A DNA stretch of 64,000 nucleotides from NCBI GenBank assembly GCA_963613665.1, contig CAVEAL010000012.1, forward strand, positions 7,736 through 71,735, in the 5' to 3' direction. Origin of the DNA: F23-B02 sp963613665 (GTDB lineage: Bacteria > Bacillota > Clostridia > Oscillospirales > Oscillospiraceae). Position numbers and translations under genes: made by a program. Of this stretch, positions 8,453 through 17,985 are shown in pieces. Below the pieces are notes generated by a model. That model was not told the origin of the DNA and did no database searches. It saw only the letters and a list, made by a program, of their open reading frames with translations. Positions within the stretch are counted from its first letter, which is position 1. Every line of letters starts with the position of its first letter.

Positions 8453-9549
8453 AAAACACATTCGGCCAGAGCATCTGCCTGACGCTGTTCGGCGAAAGCC
8501 ACGGCGAGGCGATAGGCTGCGTCATAGACGGCCTTGCGCCGGGAATAGCCGTCGATGAGGGCTACATTGCCCGTAAGCTCGAGCAGCGCCGTCCTTCCTC
8601 GCCGCTGGACACGCCGCGCAGGGAAAAAGACGAATTTAAGATAATAAGCGGCGTTTTTAACGGCAGAACGACCGGCACGCCGCTGTGCATCGTCATTCCC
8701 AACGAGAACACCCGCAGCGGCGATTACGGCTACGGCCTGCCGCGCCCCTCACATGCGGATTACGCGGCTTACCGCAAGTACCGCGGCTTTGAGGACTACC
8801 GCGGCGGCGGACATTTTTCCGGCAGGGTCACGGCGGCGCTCGTGGCAGCCGGAGGCGTGCTCATACCGGCGCTCGAGGGCATCGGCATAAGCCTTGCAAC
8901 GCACATATATAAATGCGCCGGCGTCTGCGACCGCGCCGCAGGCGACGTGAAAAGCGATATACGGACGCTTTCGGGAAAGAGCTTTCCCGTCCTCGACGAT
9001 GAGCGCGGGGGCGAGATGGCGCAGCGCATACTCGAGGCAAGAGAGGCCTCCGACAGTGTCGGAGGCGTGACCGAAACGCTCATCTGCGGCGTTCCGGCGG
9101 GCGTCGGCGAGCCGTGGTTTGACAGCGTGGAGAGTCTAATATCACACGCTGCGTTTTCCCTCGGCGGGGTCAAGGGCATTGAGTTCGGCGCGGGCTTTGC
9201 CGCGGCGGATATGCGCGGCAGCGAATGCAACGATCCGTTCAGAATGGAAAACGGCAGGGTCGTGACGAAAACCAACAACTCCGGCGGCATAAACGGAGGC
9301 ATCACAAACGGTATGCCCATCGTTTTCCGCTGCGCCGTGAAGCCGACGCCCTCGATAGCGAGAGCTCAGGAAACGGTGGATCTTTTGAAAAACGAAAATG
9401 CTGAGCTGAGCATACACGGACGGCACGATCCGGCGATAATCCGCAGGATATGCCCGGTGCTCGACAGCGTCGCGGCGCTGTGTCTTGCCGATATGCTGAG
9501 CCTGAGATACGGCACGGACGTGCTGACGAAGGGAGTGCCCACAGAATGA
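8449..9549 (+). CDS. aroC: Chorismate synthase
   Basis: A 366-residue chorismate synthase, which removes phosphate from EPSP with the help of reduced FMN. Typical motifs are GESHGEAIGCVIDGLAPG near the start, RRPSSPLDTPRREKDE, RPSHADYAAYRKYRGFEDYRGGGHFSGR, and the C-terminal INGGITNGMPIVFR and IHGRHDP. The length is standard. It overlaps aroB at its start and the aroE-aroK fusion at its end by ATGA. Confidence 0.96.
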   Translation: MKNTFGQSICLTLFGESHGEAIGCVIDGLAPGIAVDEGYIARKLEQRRPSSPLDTPRREKDEFKIISGVFNGRTTGTPLCIVIPNENTRSGDYGYGLPRPSHADYAAYRKYRGFEDYRGGGHFSGRVTAALVAAGGVLIPALEGIGISLATHIYKCAGVCDRAAGDVKSDIRTLSGKSFPVLDDERGGEMAQRILEAREASDSVGGVTETLICGVPAGVGEPWFDSVESLISHAAFSLGGVKGIEFGAGFAAADMRGSECNDPFRMENGRVVTKTNNSGGINGGITNGMPIVFRCAVKPTPSIARAQETVDLLKNENAELSIHGRHDPAIIRRICPVLDSVAALCLADMLSLRYGTDVLTKGVPTE

Positions 9550-10784
9550 AATACGGACTTATAGGCGAGCATCTGACGCACAGCTATTCCTGCGAGATAC
9601 ATGCGCAGATCGCCGGCTACGAATACGAGCTGCACGAGGTCGAGCCGTCAAAGCTCGGCGAGTTCATGACAAAGCGCGAGTTCAATGCCATAAACGTGAC
9701 GATACCATATAAGCAGGCCGTGATCCCCTATCTTGACGGGATATCCGAAACGGCAGAGCGCATAGGTGCGGTGAATACCGTCGTAAACCGCGGCGGCAGG
9801 CTCTTCGGCGACAATACCGACTTTGCCGGAATGCTCGCGCTTGCAAAGCACGCGGGCGTTGACATGAAGGGGAAGAAGGTGCTTATCCTCGGAACGGGCG
9901 GCGCGTCGAAAACAGGCCGTGCGCTGGCGGAATACATGGGCGCGGAGAGCGTTTATTACGTCTCGCGCTCGGGTAAGGACGGCAGCATAAGCTATGAGCA
10001 GGCTGCGGCCGGGCACGGCGATGCGCAGATCATCATAAACGCAACGCCAGTGGGCATGTTCCCGAAAACCGGCGGCTGTCCGATCGATATTTCGGCATTT
10101 CCGAGGCTCGAGGGCGTGCTCGATGCGATATATAACCCCCTGCGCACAAATCTCGTCCTCGACGCGCAGTCGCGCGGCATCGCGGCAGAGGGAGGACTGT
10201 ACATGCTCTCGGCGCAGGCGGTGCACGCCTCGGCGATATTCCTCGATAAGCCGCTTGATGAGAGCCTTGTTGAAAAAGCGTTTAAGAGCGTGAAAAACGA
10301 CAAGCTCAACATAGTCCTTGTCGGTATGCCCACGAGCGGCAAGACCACCGTGGGCGGCATCCTCGCCGAAAAATGCGGCAGGGAGCTTGCCGATACGGAC
10401 GAGTATATAATCCGAAGGATCGGCATGCCGATATCCGACTTCTTTGCAAAATACGGCGAGGCGGAGTTCCGGCGCATCGAAAAGGAGACGATCGCCTCTC
10501 TTTCCTCGACCGGCGGCAGGATCATTGCAACCGGCGGCGGAGCGGTGCTCGACCCGGATAACGTACGCGCACTCAGGCAGAACGGCGTTATCGTGTTTCT
10601 TGACAGGAGCCTCAATAACCTCGTCGCGGCTGATGACAGGCCGCTTGCCTCGCGCCGCGACGCACTTGAGAGGCTCTACTCGCAGCGCTATGACATATAC
10701 TGCGCCGCAGCCGAGCTGCACATCAATGCAGACGTAACGCCGGAGGAGGAAGCCGACACTATACTCAAGGAGCTGGGCATATGA
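9546..10784 (+). CDS. aroE-aroK: Fused shikimate dehydrogenase - shikimate kinase
   Basis: A 412-residue fusion of two successive shikimate enzymes. Residues 1-245 are shikimate dehydrogenase: HSYSCEIH binds shikimate, NVTIPYK carries the catalytic Lys (56), GDNTDF the catalytic Asp (92), and LILGTGGASK is the NADP-binding loop. Residues 252-412 are shikimate kinase, with a P-loop GMPTSGKT at 260-267, TGGGAVL, and a DDRPL lid segment. The join is short, with no repeated or missing sequence, so this is a true fusion rather than a frameshift artefact. It would pass shikimate directly to shikimate-3-phosphate. The ATG at 9546 overlaps the aroC stop. Confidence 0.94.
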   Translation: MKYGLIGEHLTHSYSCEIHAQIAGYEYELHEVEPSKLGEFMTKREFNAINVTIPYKQAVIPYLDGISETAERIGAVNTVVNRGGRLFGDNTDFAGMLALAKHAGVDMKGKKVLILGTGGASKTGRALAEYMGAESVYYVSRSGKDGSISYEQAAAGHGDAQIIINATPVGMFPKTGGCPIDISAFPRLEGVLDAIYNPLRTNLVLDAQSRGIAAEGGLYMLSAQAVHASAIFLDKPLDESLVEKAFKSVKNDKLNIVLVGMPTSGKTTVGGILAEKCGRELADTDEYIIRRIGMPISDFFAKYGEAEFRRIEKETIASLSSTGGRIIATGGGAVLDPDNVRALRQNGVIVFLDRSLNNLVAADDRPLASRRDALERLYSQRYDIYCAAAELHINADVTPEEEADTILKELGI

Positions 10785-11224
10785 AAATACTCGTACTCAA
10801 CGGACCGAACATCAACATTCTCGGCATACGAGAGCCGGATATATACGGCAAAAGAAGCTACAGGGAGCTTCTTGAGATGATAAGTACACACGCCTCGGAA
10901 AAGGGCGTGGAGGCGGAATTTTACCAGTCAAACCACGAGGGAGATCTCGTGGACGCGATACAGAAGGCGTATTTTGACGGCGTGGACGGCATCGTATTTA
11001 ACCCCGCTGCATATACGCACACCTCGGTGGCCATTGCCGATGCCGTCAAGGGCGTCGGTATACCGACGGTGGAGGTGCACATCTCGGAGGTGTCCGAGCG
11101 TGAGGCCTTCCGTCAGGTGAGCTATATCCGCTCCGCCGCCGTTAAGACGATCTGCGGCCACGGCCTTGAGGGCTACAACGAGGCGCTCGACTTTCTTGTT
11201 GAATATATCGGAGACAAAAAATGA
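10781..11224 (+). CDS. aroQ: 3-dehydroquinate dehydratase, type II
   Basis: A 147-residue type II dehydroquinase, which forms 3-dehydroshikimate and assembles as a dodecamer in this family. The N-terminal LNGPNINILGIREPDIYG carries the catalytic Tyr (22). QSNHEGDLVDAI, NPAAYTHTSVAI and VEVHISEVSERE are the other conserved loops. It overlaps its neighbours by four bases on each side. In reaction order it belongs between aroB and aroE, but operon order need not follow the pathway. Confidence 0.96.
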   Translation: MKILVLNGPNINILGIREPDIYGKRSYRELLEMISTHASEKGVEAEFYQSNHEGDLVDAIQKAYFDGVDGIVFNPAAYTHTSVAIADAVKGVGIPTVEVHISEVSEREAFRQVSYIRSAAVKTICGHGLEGYNEALDFLVEYIGDKK

Positions 11225-12429
11225 AGCTTAAAATAAGCCCGTCGCAGCTTTGCGGCGAGATAAAAGCGCCGCCGTCAAAAAGCTATGCCCACAGGATGCT
11301 GATCTGCGCCGCCCTTGCCGGCGGCGAGAGCAGGATAAGCGGCATTTCCGGCAGCGAGGACATGCTCGCAACGCTCGACTGCATCGAGGCGCTCGGCGCG
11401 AGGTATGAAATGCACGGCGGCACCGTGACGGTGCGCGGACGCAGCGGCAAAACGCCGGAGGGTGCGGTACTGCGCTGCCGCGAGAGCGGGAGCACGCTGC
11501 GCTTTATGATACCGCCGGCGCTCACCGGCGCAACGGTGCGCTTTGAGGGCACGCAGCGGCTGCTTGAGCGCGGCATCGGCATATACGAGGAGCTCCTCGG
11601 CGCCAAGGGCATCAAAATAAAAAAGGACGGGAACGGCATAGAAATGAGCGGCGCGCTCGAAGCCGGAGACTATGTCCTGCGCGGCGATGTGAGCAGTCAG
11701 TTCATAACGGGACTGCTGTTCGCACTGCCGGAAAAGCGCGGCGAGAGCACGGTCAGGGTGCTTCCGCCGGTGGAGAGCAGGGCGTATATAGACATAACGC
11801 TCGATACACTGCGCTCGTTCGGCATCGAGGCGGCAGAGCCGGAGAAAAATCTCTTTGTTATCCCCGGCGGGCAGATATATATACCCGCCGATATGACGGT
11901 CGAGGGCGACTGGTCAAACGCTGCGGCGCTCAAGGCGTTTGACCTCGTCGGCGGCAGCGTCAGGGTGACGGGGCTCCGGACGGACAGCATTCAGGGCGAC
12001 AGGGTCTGCCTTGAATATTTCGAAAGGCTCAGGGAGCCGGGAGCGGTGCTCGATATATCCGGCTGCCCCGACCTCGGCCCCGTGCTGTTTGCCCTCGCGG
12101 CGGCCATGGGTCACGGCGCTTCCTTCACGGGAACGCGCAGGCTCCGCATAAAGGAAAGCGACAGAGCGGCGGCCATGGCGCAGGAAATGAGCGCCTTCGG
12201 TATAGAAACCGTTCTTTCGGAGAACACCGCCGTCATAAAGCCGGGGCGGCTCAGAGCACCCGTGCGCGAGCTTTCGGCGCACAACGATCACCGCATCGTC
12301 ATGGCGCTCACTATCCTTTGCAGCGTCACCGGCGGAGTTATAGACGGCGTGCAGGCGGTCAACAAGAGCTATCCGGGATATTTTGACGATCTCGCTTCGC
12401 TCGGATTGGAGACGGAATATGAAGCTTGA
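11221..12429 (+). CDS. aroA: 3-phosphoshikimate 1-carboxyvinyltransferase (EPSP synthase)
   Basis: A 402-residue EPSP synthase that joins shikimate-3-phosphate and phosphoenolpyruvate. Conserved pieces are PPSKSYAHRMLICAALAGG (residues 18-36), ESGSTLRFMIPP, DVSSQFITGLLFALP, and RIKESDRAAAM with NDHRIVMAL near the C-terminus. The glyphosate-site region reads ESGSTLRF rather than the LGNAGTA of class I enzymes, and the length is on the short side, so it belongs to a divergent clostridial type. Its last 11 bases overlap tyrA. Confidence 0.95.
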   Translation: MKLKISPSQLCGEIKAPPSKSYAHRMLICAALAGGESRISGISGSEDMLATLDCIEALGARYEMHGGTVTVRGRSGKTPEGAVLRCRESGSTLRFMIPPALTGATVRFEGTQRLLERGIGIYEELLGAKGIKIKKDGNGIEMSGALEAGDYVLRGDVSSQFITGLLFALPEKRGESTVRVLPPVESRAYIDITLDTLRSFGIEAAEPEKNLFVIPGGQIYIPADMTVEGDWSNAAALKAFDLVGGSVRVTGLRTDSIQGDRVCLEYFERLREPGAVLDISGCPDLGPVLFALAAAMGHGASFTGTRRLRIKESDRAAAMAQEMSAFGIETVLSENTAVIKPGRLRAPVRELSAHNDHRIVMALTILCSVTGGVIDGVQAVNKSYPGYFDDLASLGLETEYEA

Positions 12430-13294
12430 TAAAAACACGAAGATACTGATACTCGGACTCGGGCTTATGGGCGGCAGCTATGCCGAGAGTCTGACGGCGC
12501 ACGGCTTTGAGGTCGGCGCGATTGCCCGCAGGCAGGAGACGATAGACTATGCCCTGCGCGAGGGAATGATAAAAAGCGGCCGGGCGGAGATAGACCCCGC
12601 TTACATCGCGCAGTTCGATCTGCTCATTTTTGCGATGTATCCGCACGCCTTTGTCGAGTGGATAGAAAACTATCAGCAGTATATAAAGCCAAACGCCCTT
12701 ATCACCGACGTAACGGGCGTAAAATGCAGCATCATATATAAGATCCAGGATATGCTGCGTCCCGATCTTGAGTACATCGGAGCGCACCCCATGGCCGGCC
12801 GCGAGTGCAGCGGCGTTGAAAATGCGCGCATGGAGATATTCGAGGGCGCAAACTATATCGTAACGCCCACGGATAAAAACACGCCGGAGGCCATAGAGGC
12901 CTGCCGCGAGCTCGGCAGGATAATGGGCTTTCGCATGATAGCCGAGCTCACGCCGGAAAAGCACGACGAGATGATAGGCTTCCTTTCCCAGCTTGCCCAC
13001 TGCATCGCGGTGTCGCTGATGGTGTGCAAGGATTCAAAGCATCTGGTCGATTACACCGGCGACTCGTTCCGCGATCTTACGCGCATAGCGAAGATAAACG
13101 ACGAGATGTGGAGCGAGCTGTTTCTGCTCAACAGCTCCGAGCTCGTGCGGCAGATGGATCTTTTCACCGAAAAGTTTGAGCTCATGCGCAACAGCATAGC
13201 CTCCGGCGACAGGGAGACCATCCGCGAGATGATGCGCCTTTCCACCGAACGCAGAAAATACTTTGACGTAAAAAAAGAGGATGACAGGTCATGA
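12419..13294 (+). CDS. tyrA: Prephenate dehydrogenase
   Basis: A 291-residue enzyme that converts prephenate to 4-hydroxyphenylpyruvate with NAD(P)+, the first step specific to tyrosine. The N-terminal ILGLGLMGGSYAESL is the nucleotide-binding GxGxxG loop. GAHPMAGRECSGVENA contains the catalytic His region, and HDEMIGFLSQLAHCIAVSLM is the dimer helix region. No C-terminal ACT domain follows, so feedback control by tyrosine is not evident here. The start at 12419 lies inside the end of aroA, and its TGA overlaps the next ATG. Confidence 0.94.
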   Translation: MKLDKNTKILILGLGLMGGSYAESLTAHGFEVGAIARRQETIDYALREGMIKSGRAEIDPAYIAQFDLLIFAMYPHAFVEWIENYQQYIKPNALITDVTGVKCSIIYKIQDMLRPDLEYIGAHPMAGRECSGVENARMEIFEGANYIVTPTDKNTPEAIEACRELGRIMGFRMIAELTPEKHDEMIGFLSQLAHCIAVSLMVCKDSKHLVDYTGDSFRDLTRIAKINDEMWSELFLLNSSELVRQMDLFTEKFELMRNSIASGDRETIREMMRLSTERRKYFDVKKEDDRS

Positions 13295-14319
13295 ACATGG
13301 AATTTAAGAGAAAAATGCCCACCCCGCAGGCGGTCAAGGAGATGTACCCCATAACTCCGGAGCTTGCCGAGAGAAAAAAAGCGACGGATGCGGCGCTGAA
13401 GGCTATATTCACCGGCGAGGATAACAGGCTGATACTTATTATAGGTCCCTGCTCGGCCGACAGGGAGGACGCGGTGCTCGACTATATATCGCGCCTGCGC
13501 ACCGTTCAGGAGAAGGTAGCCGACAAGATACTCATCGTGCCGCGCGTTTACACCAATAAGCCCCGCACGACCGGCGACGGCTACAAGGGCATGCTTCATC
13601 AGCCCGATCCCAACAGCTCGCCGGATATGCTGCGCGGCCTTATCGCCATACGCAAGATGCATATGAAGGTACTTGCCGAGACGGGCTTTTCCTGTGCCGA
13701 CGAGATGCTGTATCCGGAAAATCATCACTATCTGTCGGACATGCTCAGCTATGTCGCCGTCGGCGCAAGATCTGTGGAAAACCAGCTGCACAGGCTCACC
13801 GCGAGCGGCCTCGATCTGCCGGTCGGCATGAAAAACCCGACGAGCGGAGACCTTTCGGTCATGATGAACTCCATCACTGCCGCCCAGCATCCGCACACCT
13901 TCGTCTACTCCAACTGGGAGGTTCAGAGCAAGGGCAATCCCCTCGCGCATGCGATACTGCGCGGCTCGTCGAATAAGCACGGCAGAACGATACCGAACTA
14001 CCACTACGAGGATATAAAGCTCCTGTGTGAGCTATACGCCAAAAGCGGCCTTAAAAATCCCGGTGTCGTCATCGACACCAACCACTCAAACTCCGGCAAG
14101 CAGTGGGACGAGCAGCCGCGCATTGCAAAGGAGATACTCCACAGCACGCGCCACTCGGACGATATCCTGCGTCTCGTGAAGGGACTGATGATAGAGTCCT
14201 ACATCGAGGACGGCAACCAGAAGCCCGACGGCGGCGTTTACGGCAAGAGCATAACCGACGCCTGCATCGGCTGGGAAAAGACGGAGCGGCTCATATACGA
14301 ACTGGCAGAACTCAGATGA
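13291..14319 (+). CDS. aroG: 3-deoxy-7-phosphoheptulonate synthase, class I (AroG type)
   Basis: A 342-residue DAHP synthase that condenses phosphoenolpyruvate and erythrose-4-phosphate, the entry step of the pathway. IIGPCSADREDAVLDY (near residue 50) is the class I active-site start. RVYTNKPRTTGDGYKGMLHQ, GMKNPTSGDLSVMMNSI, GSSNKHGRTIPNY and VIDTNHSNSGKQ follow, as in E. coli AroF/G/H. The N-terminal extension (MPTPQAVKEMYPITPE) matches the part that forms the feedback site in those enzymes, so aromatic inhibition is likely. It is unusual that the entry enzyme is eighth in the operon rather than first. Confidence 0.95.
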   Translation: MNMEFKRKMPTPQAVKEMYPITPELAERKKATDAALKAIFTGEDNRLILIIGPCSADREDAVLDYISRLRTVQEKVADKILIVPRVYTNKPRTTGDGYKGMLHQPDPNSSPDMLRGLIAIRKMHMKVLAETGFSCADEMLYPENHHYLSDMLSYVAVGARSVENQLHRLTASGLDLPVGMKNPTSGDLSVMMNSITAAQHPHTFVYSNWEVQSKGNPLAHAILRGSSNKHGRTIPNYHYEDIKLLCELYAKSGLKNPGVVIDTNHSNSGKQWDEQPRIAKEILHSTRHSDDILRLVKGLMIESYIEDGNQKPDGGVYGKSITDACIGWEKTERLIYELAELR

Positions 14320-14335
14320 TAGAGGAGGAAAGACC

Positions 14336-15526
14336 ATGATAGCAGAAAAAATGCTCGCCCTCGGCAAAAGCGAAAGCGAGATACGCGCCATCGCCGCTTA
14401 TGCGGACAAGCGCCGCAGCAAGATCGGCAGCGAAAATGTTTTTGATTTCAGCATCGGAAACCCCAACGTTCCCGCGCCGGAGAAGGTGAAGGATACGCTC
14501 GTTGAGCTTCTCCGAAACGAGGAGAGTCTTGCCCTTCACGGCTACACCGCGGCTCCCGGCGCGATGGCCGCGCGGAAGGCCGCAGCGCGTCAGGAGAGCG
14601 AAAGAGCCGGATACGAGATACCGGCGGAGAGCATATATCTGACCTCCGGCGCGTCCTCGTCGCTGTCGATAGTCATGTCGGCGCTCGTGCGCGAGGGCGA
14701 GAAGGTCGTGCTGCTCGCGCCGTTTTTCCCGGAGTACAGGGTCTTTGCCGAAAACGCAGGTGCGGAGGTCGTAACGGTGCCTCCGGCCGGCGACGATATG
14801 CAGCCGTTCATGGCGGCGTTTGAGGAGGCCGTTGAGCAGGGCGCTGCGGCGGTGATAATAAATTCGCCCAATAACCCCTCGGGCGCGGTCCTGAGCGAGC
14901 AGACGCTGCGGGTCATGGCAAAGATACTGACCGCCGCGCAGGCCGAGCAGGGCAGGAGCATATATCTCATCGCCGACGAGCCCTACCGCGAGCTTGTTTA
15001 CGGCAGTGCCGAGGTGCCGTTCGTTCCGGAAATTTATAACAACACCGTCGTGTGCTACTCATACTCCAAGAGCCTGTCACTGCCCGGTGAGAGGCTGGGC
15101 TATATAATGGTCCCGCCCTGCGTTGAGAACAGCGCAGATGTTTTTGCCGCCGTCTGCGGTGCGGGCAGGGCACTCGGCTATGTCTGTGCGCCGAGCCTCA
15201 TGCAGCACATGCTCGTGCGCTGCGCAGACCTGAGACCGGATATAAGAAGCTACGCCAAAAACCGCGACACGCTGTATGATGCGCTCAGCTCCATGGGCTT
15301 TGACTGCGTAAAGCCTGACGGTGCGTTTTATCTGTTCGTAAAAGCGCCCGAGGGTGACAGTGCCGCCGGATTCTGCGAAAAGGCAAAGCGCTTTGAGATA
15401 CTTCTCGTCCCGTCGGACAGCTTCGGCATCGGGGGCTATGCCCGCCTTGCCTACTGCGTGTCCGAAAGGACCGCCGAGGCATCGCTTCCGGCGTTTAAAA
15501 AGCTTGCAGAGCTCTATGGCTTGTAA
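14336..15526 (+). CDS. PLP-dependent class I/II aminotransferase (likely aromatic)
   Basis: A fold-type I aminotransferase of 396 residues. SIGNPNVPAPEKVKDTL resembles the N-terminal substrate loop, TSGASSSLSIVMSALV the cofactor phosphate region, NSPNNPSGAVL and IADEPYRELVYG the pyridine-ring contacts, and YSYSKSLSLPGERLGY the PLP-binding Lys. Its place as the last gene of a Phe/Tyr operon suggests it transaminates phenylpyruvate and 4-hydroxyphenylpyruvate, but the specificity is inferred. GGAGG precedes the ATG at 14336, and a strong terminator follows. Confidence 0.88.
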   Translation: MIAEKMLALGKSESEIRAIAAYADKRRSKIGSENVFDFSIGNPNVPAPEKVKDTLVELLRNEESLALHGYTAAPGAMAARKAAARQESERAGYEIPAESIYLTSGASSSLSIVMSALVREGEKVVLLAPFFPEYRVFAENAGAEVVTVPPAGDDMQPFMAAFEEAVEQGAAAVIINSPNNPSGAVLSEQTLRVMAKILTAAQAEQGRSIYLIADEPYRELVYGSAEVPFVPEIYNNTVVCYSYSKSLSLPGERLGYIMVPPCVENSADVFAAVCGAGRALGYVCAPSLMQHMLVRCADLRPDIRSYAKNRDTLYDALSSMGFDCVKPDGAFYLFVKAPEGDSAAGFCEKAKRFEILLVPSDSFGIGGYARLAYCVSERTAEASLPAFKKLAELYGL

Positions 15527-15534
15527 AAGAAAAA

Positions 15535-15566
15535 CTCCGTATGGGAAACCATACGGAGAATTTTTT
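15535..15566 (+). terminator. Terminator of the aromatic operon, between convergent genes
   Basis: A perfect ten-base stem CTCCGTATGG/CCATACGGAG with a GAAA tetraloop is followed by AATTTTTT. Upstream As on the other strand may let it serve the convergent ABC permease gene as well. Confidence 0.9.
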
Positions 15567-15573
15567 GACTGTA

Positions 15574-17169
15574 TCACAGATAGCGGAGCATCTCGCTGCC
15601 CTTAGAGAAGAGCCATCTGAGCTCAAGTACGGCGGCAAGGACGAAAACTGCGCAGACAAGCCATGCCGCCATCACCGCGCCGAGACTGGCCGACAGCAGA
15701 TAGCAGCCGTAGCCGCCGAGCGCCGCCGCTATATAGCCGACGGAAATCGTGACGAGTATGTTCAGGTTCTGCTTTACGGCGGCGGTCTCGTTCTGCCAGC
15801 TGAGGTTAGGCTTCTCGAGCCCCAGCATGAGGCCGAGGGCTGCGGTGAAGAGCGTGAAGGCTGCCGGAAGCGCGAGGCATGCCGCGGCAGCAAGAGCCTC
15901 GGGGCGGAAAACGACGCAGATGCAGACCGAGCAGTACAGCGCCGGAACGGCCGTCAGCAGCAGATGGAGCGTAAGCTTGGCATGCAGCAGCTCCTGCGGC
16001 CGCACGGGCAGCGACTGCGCTATCCACAGGCTTCTGCCTTCGAGCGAAACGGAGGGTGCGGTCAGGTCGTTCGTCGCACACAGAAGGCACACGCCGAAGC
16101 ACAGGAGCACCGCGCACAGCCCGCCCGACACGGAAAGCATGGAGGCAAAGCTCAGAATATCCTGCCTTCGAATGATCAGAAGCGTGCCCGCGATAAGCAG
16201 CAGCGGTGTGCCGAGGACGCAGTTGAGCATGTACGTCGGGCTTGCCAGAAGCCTTGCGCTTTCCTTGAACAGAAGTGCCGAGGATGTGCTGCGCATTTTC
16301 GCTGTGCGTGAGCGGTAGACGCGCTTTGCGGTCTTGTCCGAGGCCGTCGCTATACTTATGAAGCTGCGCGACAGGACGGCATAGGTGGCGATAAACAGAG
16401 CACCCACTGCAAGCGTGAGATACAGCATAGAAAGCCCGTCGCCCGTGCCGCAGCGGCCGATCATGTACAGAATACCGGCAGAATCCCTGACCTTTTCGCC
16501 GATGAGCACGGCGTTTGAGATGAGCTCCTGCAAATAATCGGAGAGGTTGAAGAAGAAAAAGTAGTAGAAACCGAAGAACACGAGTGAGAGCAGAACAACG
16601 ACGAGCGAGCGGTTCTTGAGGTGAACGCTTATGCGTGCGACCGCCCAGCCGAGGATGCAGGAGAGGATGCAGACGAATACGCTGACGAGCAGCGTCAGCA
16701 GCAGTGCGCCGGCAGCGCCCGAAAAGGCGGGCTTTACAACGATGAAATAGACGATATCGGCCGGCAGCATGACCACCGCGCTGAACATGAGCCCCATGAG
16801 GTACACTCCCGCCAGGCGCGATGCGAGTATATACCGCGCCGGCACCGGCAGCGAGAGCATGAGGTCGTTGTCCTTGGCCTTGTACAGGCTTGAATAGGTG
16901 TTGAACGCGCCGCCGAACACGCCAAGAAGCAGAGCCGTGAGCGTCATTATATCGAAATACAGCCAGTCGAGCCCGAGCCCGGCAAACGGCCTGCACAGGG
17001 TGTAGGACAGGTAGGTGAACATGCCGCCGATGACGACGATCATCAAAAGCGCGTACAGCAAAATGAGCAGTATGCTCGACGCTTTGGAGCGCGCGGTGCC
17101 TTTTTTGCGGTCGTAGAAAAAGCTGCTGTTGAGCTCATACAGCTGCTTGCGGATGAGTATCTTCAGCAT
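15574..17169 (-). CDS. ABC transporter permease (large, ABC-2-like)
   Basis: A 531-residue integral membrane protein with about 12 hydrophobic segments in two similar blocks, for example LLILLYALLMIVVIGGMF, ALLLTLLVSVFVCILSCILG, VVVLLSLVFFGFYYFFFF and LAAAACLALPAAFTLFTAAL. The cytoplasmic N-terminus MLKILIRKQLYELNSSFF is typical of export permeases paired with a single ATPase. It overlaps the ATPase gene by seven bases, so the two form one transporter. The substrate is unknown; peptides, antibiotics or lipids are possible. No dedicated regulator is adjacent. Confidence 0.85.
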   Translation of the reverse strand: MLKILIRKQLYELNSSFFYDRKKGTARSKASSILLILLYALLMIVVIGGMFTYLSYTLCRPFAGLGLDWLYFDIMTLTALLLGVFGGAFNTYSSLYKAKDNDLMLSLPVPARYILASRLAGVYLMGLMFSAVVMLPADIVYFIVVKPAFSGAAGALLLTLLVSVFVCILSCILGWAVARISVHLKNRSLVVVLLSLVFFGFYYFFFFNLSDYLQELISNAVLIGEKVRDSAGILYMIGRCGTGDGLSMLYLTLAVGALFIATYAVLSRSFISIATASDKTAKRVYRSRTAKMRSTSSALLFKESARLLASPTYMLNCVLGTPLLLIAGTLLIIRRQDILSFASMLSVSGGLCAVLLCFGVCLLCATNDLTAPSVSLEGRSLWIAQSLPVRPQELLHAKLTLHLLLTAVPALYCSVCICVVFRPEALAAAACLALPAAFTLFTAALGLMLGLEKPNLSWQNETAAVKQNLNILVTISVGYIAAALGGYGCYLLSASLGAVMAAWLVCAVFVLAAVLELRWLFSKGSEMLRYL

Positions 17170-17876
17170 GACACATCCTCCAGCTCAAGGAATACCTCCT
17201 CCAGACTGTCGTCGCCCTTGACCTCGGCCATCGTGCCCGAGCGTATGAGCCGGCCTCCCTTTATAATGGCGACCTGATCGCAGAGCTTTTCGGCGACCTC
17301 AAGAACGTGGGTAGAGAAGAAAATGGCGCCGCCTCCGTCGCAGAGCTCGCGCATCATGCCCTTGAGGAGATGTGCGGCCTTGGGGTCTAAGCCGACGAAG
17401 GGCTCGTCCATGATGATAAGCTTCGGAGAATGCAGCCACGCCGAGATGATAGCGAGCTTCTGCTTCATGCCGTGCGAGTAGGCGGATACAGGCTGCGCAA
17501 GATCGTCCGTGAGCTCAAAAAGCGCGGCGTATTTTTCGATGCGCTCCCGCCTGTCATCGGGGCTCACGCCGAAGATATCGGCGATGAAGTTGAGATACTT
17601 TATGCCCGTCATGAACTCGTACAGGTCGGGGTTATCTGGTATATAGGCAAAGCGCCTCTTGCAGGCAAGGGGATCATGCCTTATCGAAATGCCGTCAATG
17701 AGTATCTCGCCCTCGTCAAAGCCGAGAATGCCCGCAACGGATTTGAGCGTGGTGGTCTTGCCCGCACCGTTGTGGCCGATGAAGCCGCAGATCGTGCCGG
17801 GGGCTATGTGCAGGCTGAGACCGTCCACGGCCTTCTTTTCGCCGTAGCACTTTGTCAGTCCTTTTATCTCAAGCAT
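17163..17876 (-). CDS. ABC transporter ATP-binding protein
   Basis: A 237-residue ABC ATPase with Walker A GHNGAGKTT, Q-loop IPDNPDLYEFMTG, signature SAYSHGMKQKLA, Walker B LIIMDEPFVGLD and H-loop FFSTHVLE. A longer reading from 17885 is open, but the strong AAGGAGG on the reverse strand overlaps that codon and sits properly spaced before the ATG at 17876 (MLEIKGLTKCYG). A good minus-strand promoter, TTGACT-17-TATGCT, lies at 17910-17938. It forms an operon with the permease gene. Confidence 0.93.
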   Translation of the reverse strand: MLEIKGLTKCYGEKKAVDGLSLHIAPGTICGFIGHNGAGKTTTLKSVAGILGFDEGEILIDGISIRHDPLACKRRFAYIPDNPDLYEFMTGIKYLNFIADIFGVSPDDRRERIEKYAALFELTDDLAQPVSAYSHGMKQKLAIISAWLHSPKLIIMDEPFVGLDPKAAHLLKGMMRELCDGGGAIFFSTHVLEVAEKLCDQVAIIKGGRLIRSGTMAEVKGDDSLEEVFLELEDVSC

Positions 17877-17909
17877 ATGAAGCATCCTCCTTGGTGTTTG
17901 GTCATATCG

Positions 17910-17938
17910 AGCATATAGTAATCAAAGCGCTGAGTCAA
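17910..17938 (-). promoter_or_regulatory. Promoter of the ABC transporter operon
   Basis: On the minus strand, TTGACT (17933-17938) and TATGCT (17910-17915) are separated by 17 bases. The ATPase start codon follows some 35 bases downstream. Confidence 0.7.
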
Positions 17939-17985
17939 GCCGGTTATGATAAATTTTCGACAGAGAAAAGTAATTTTTGCGTAAA

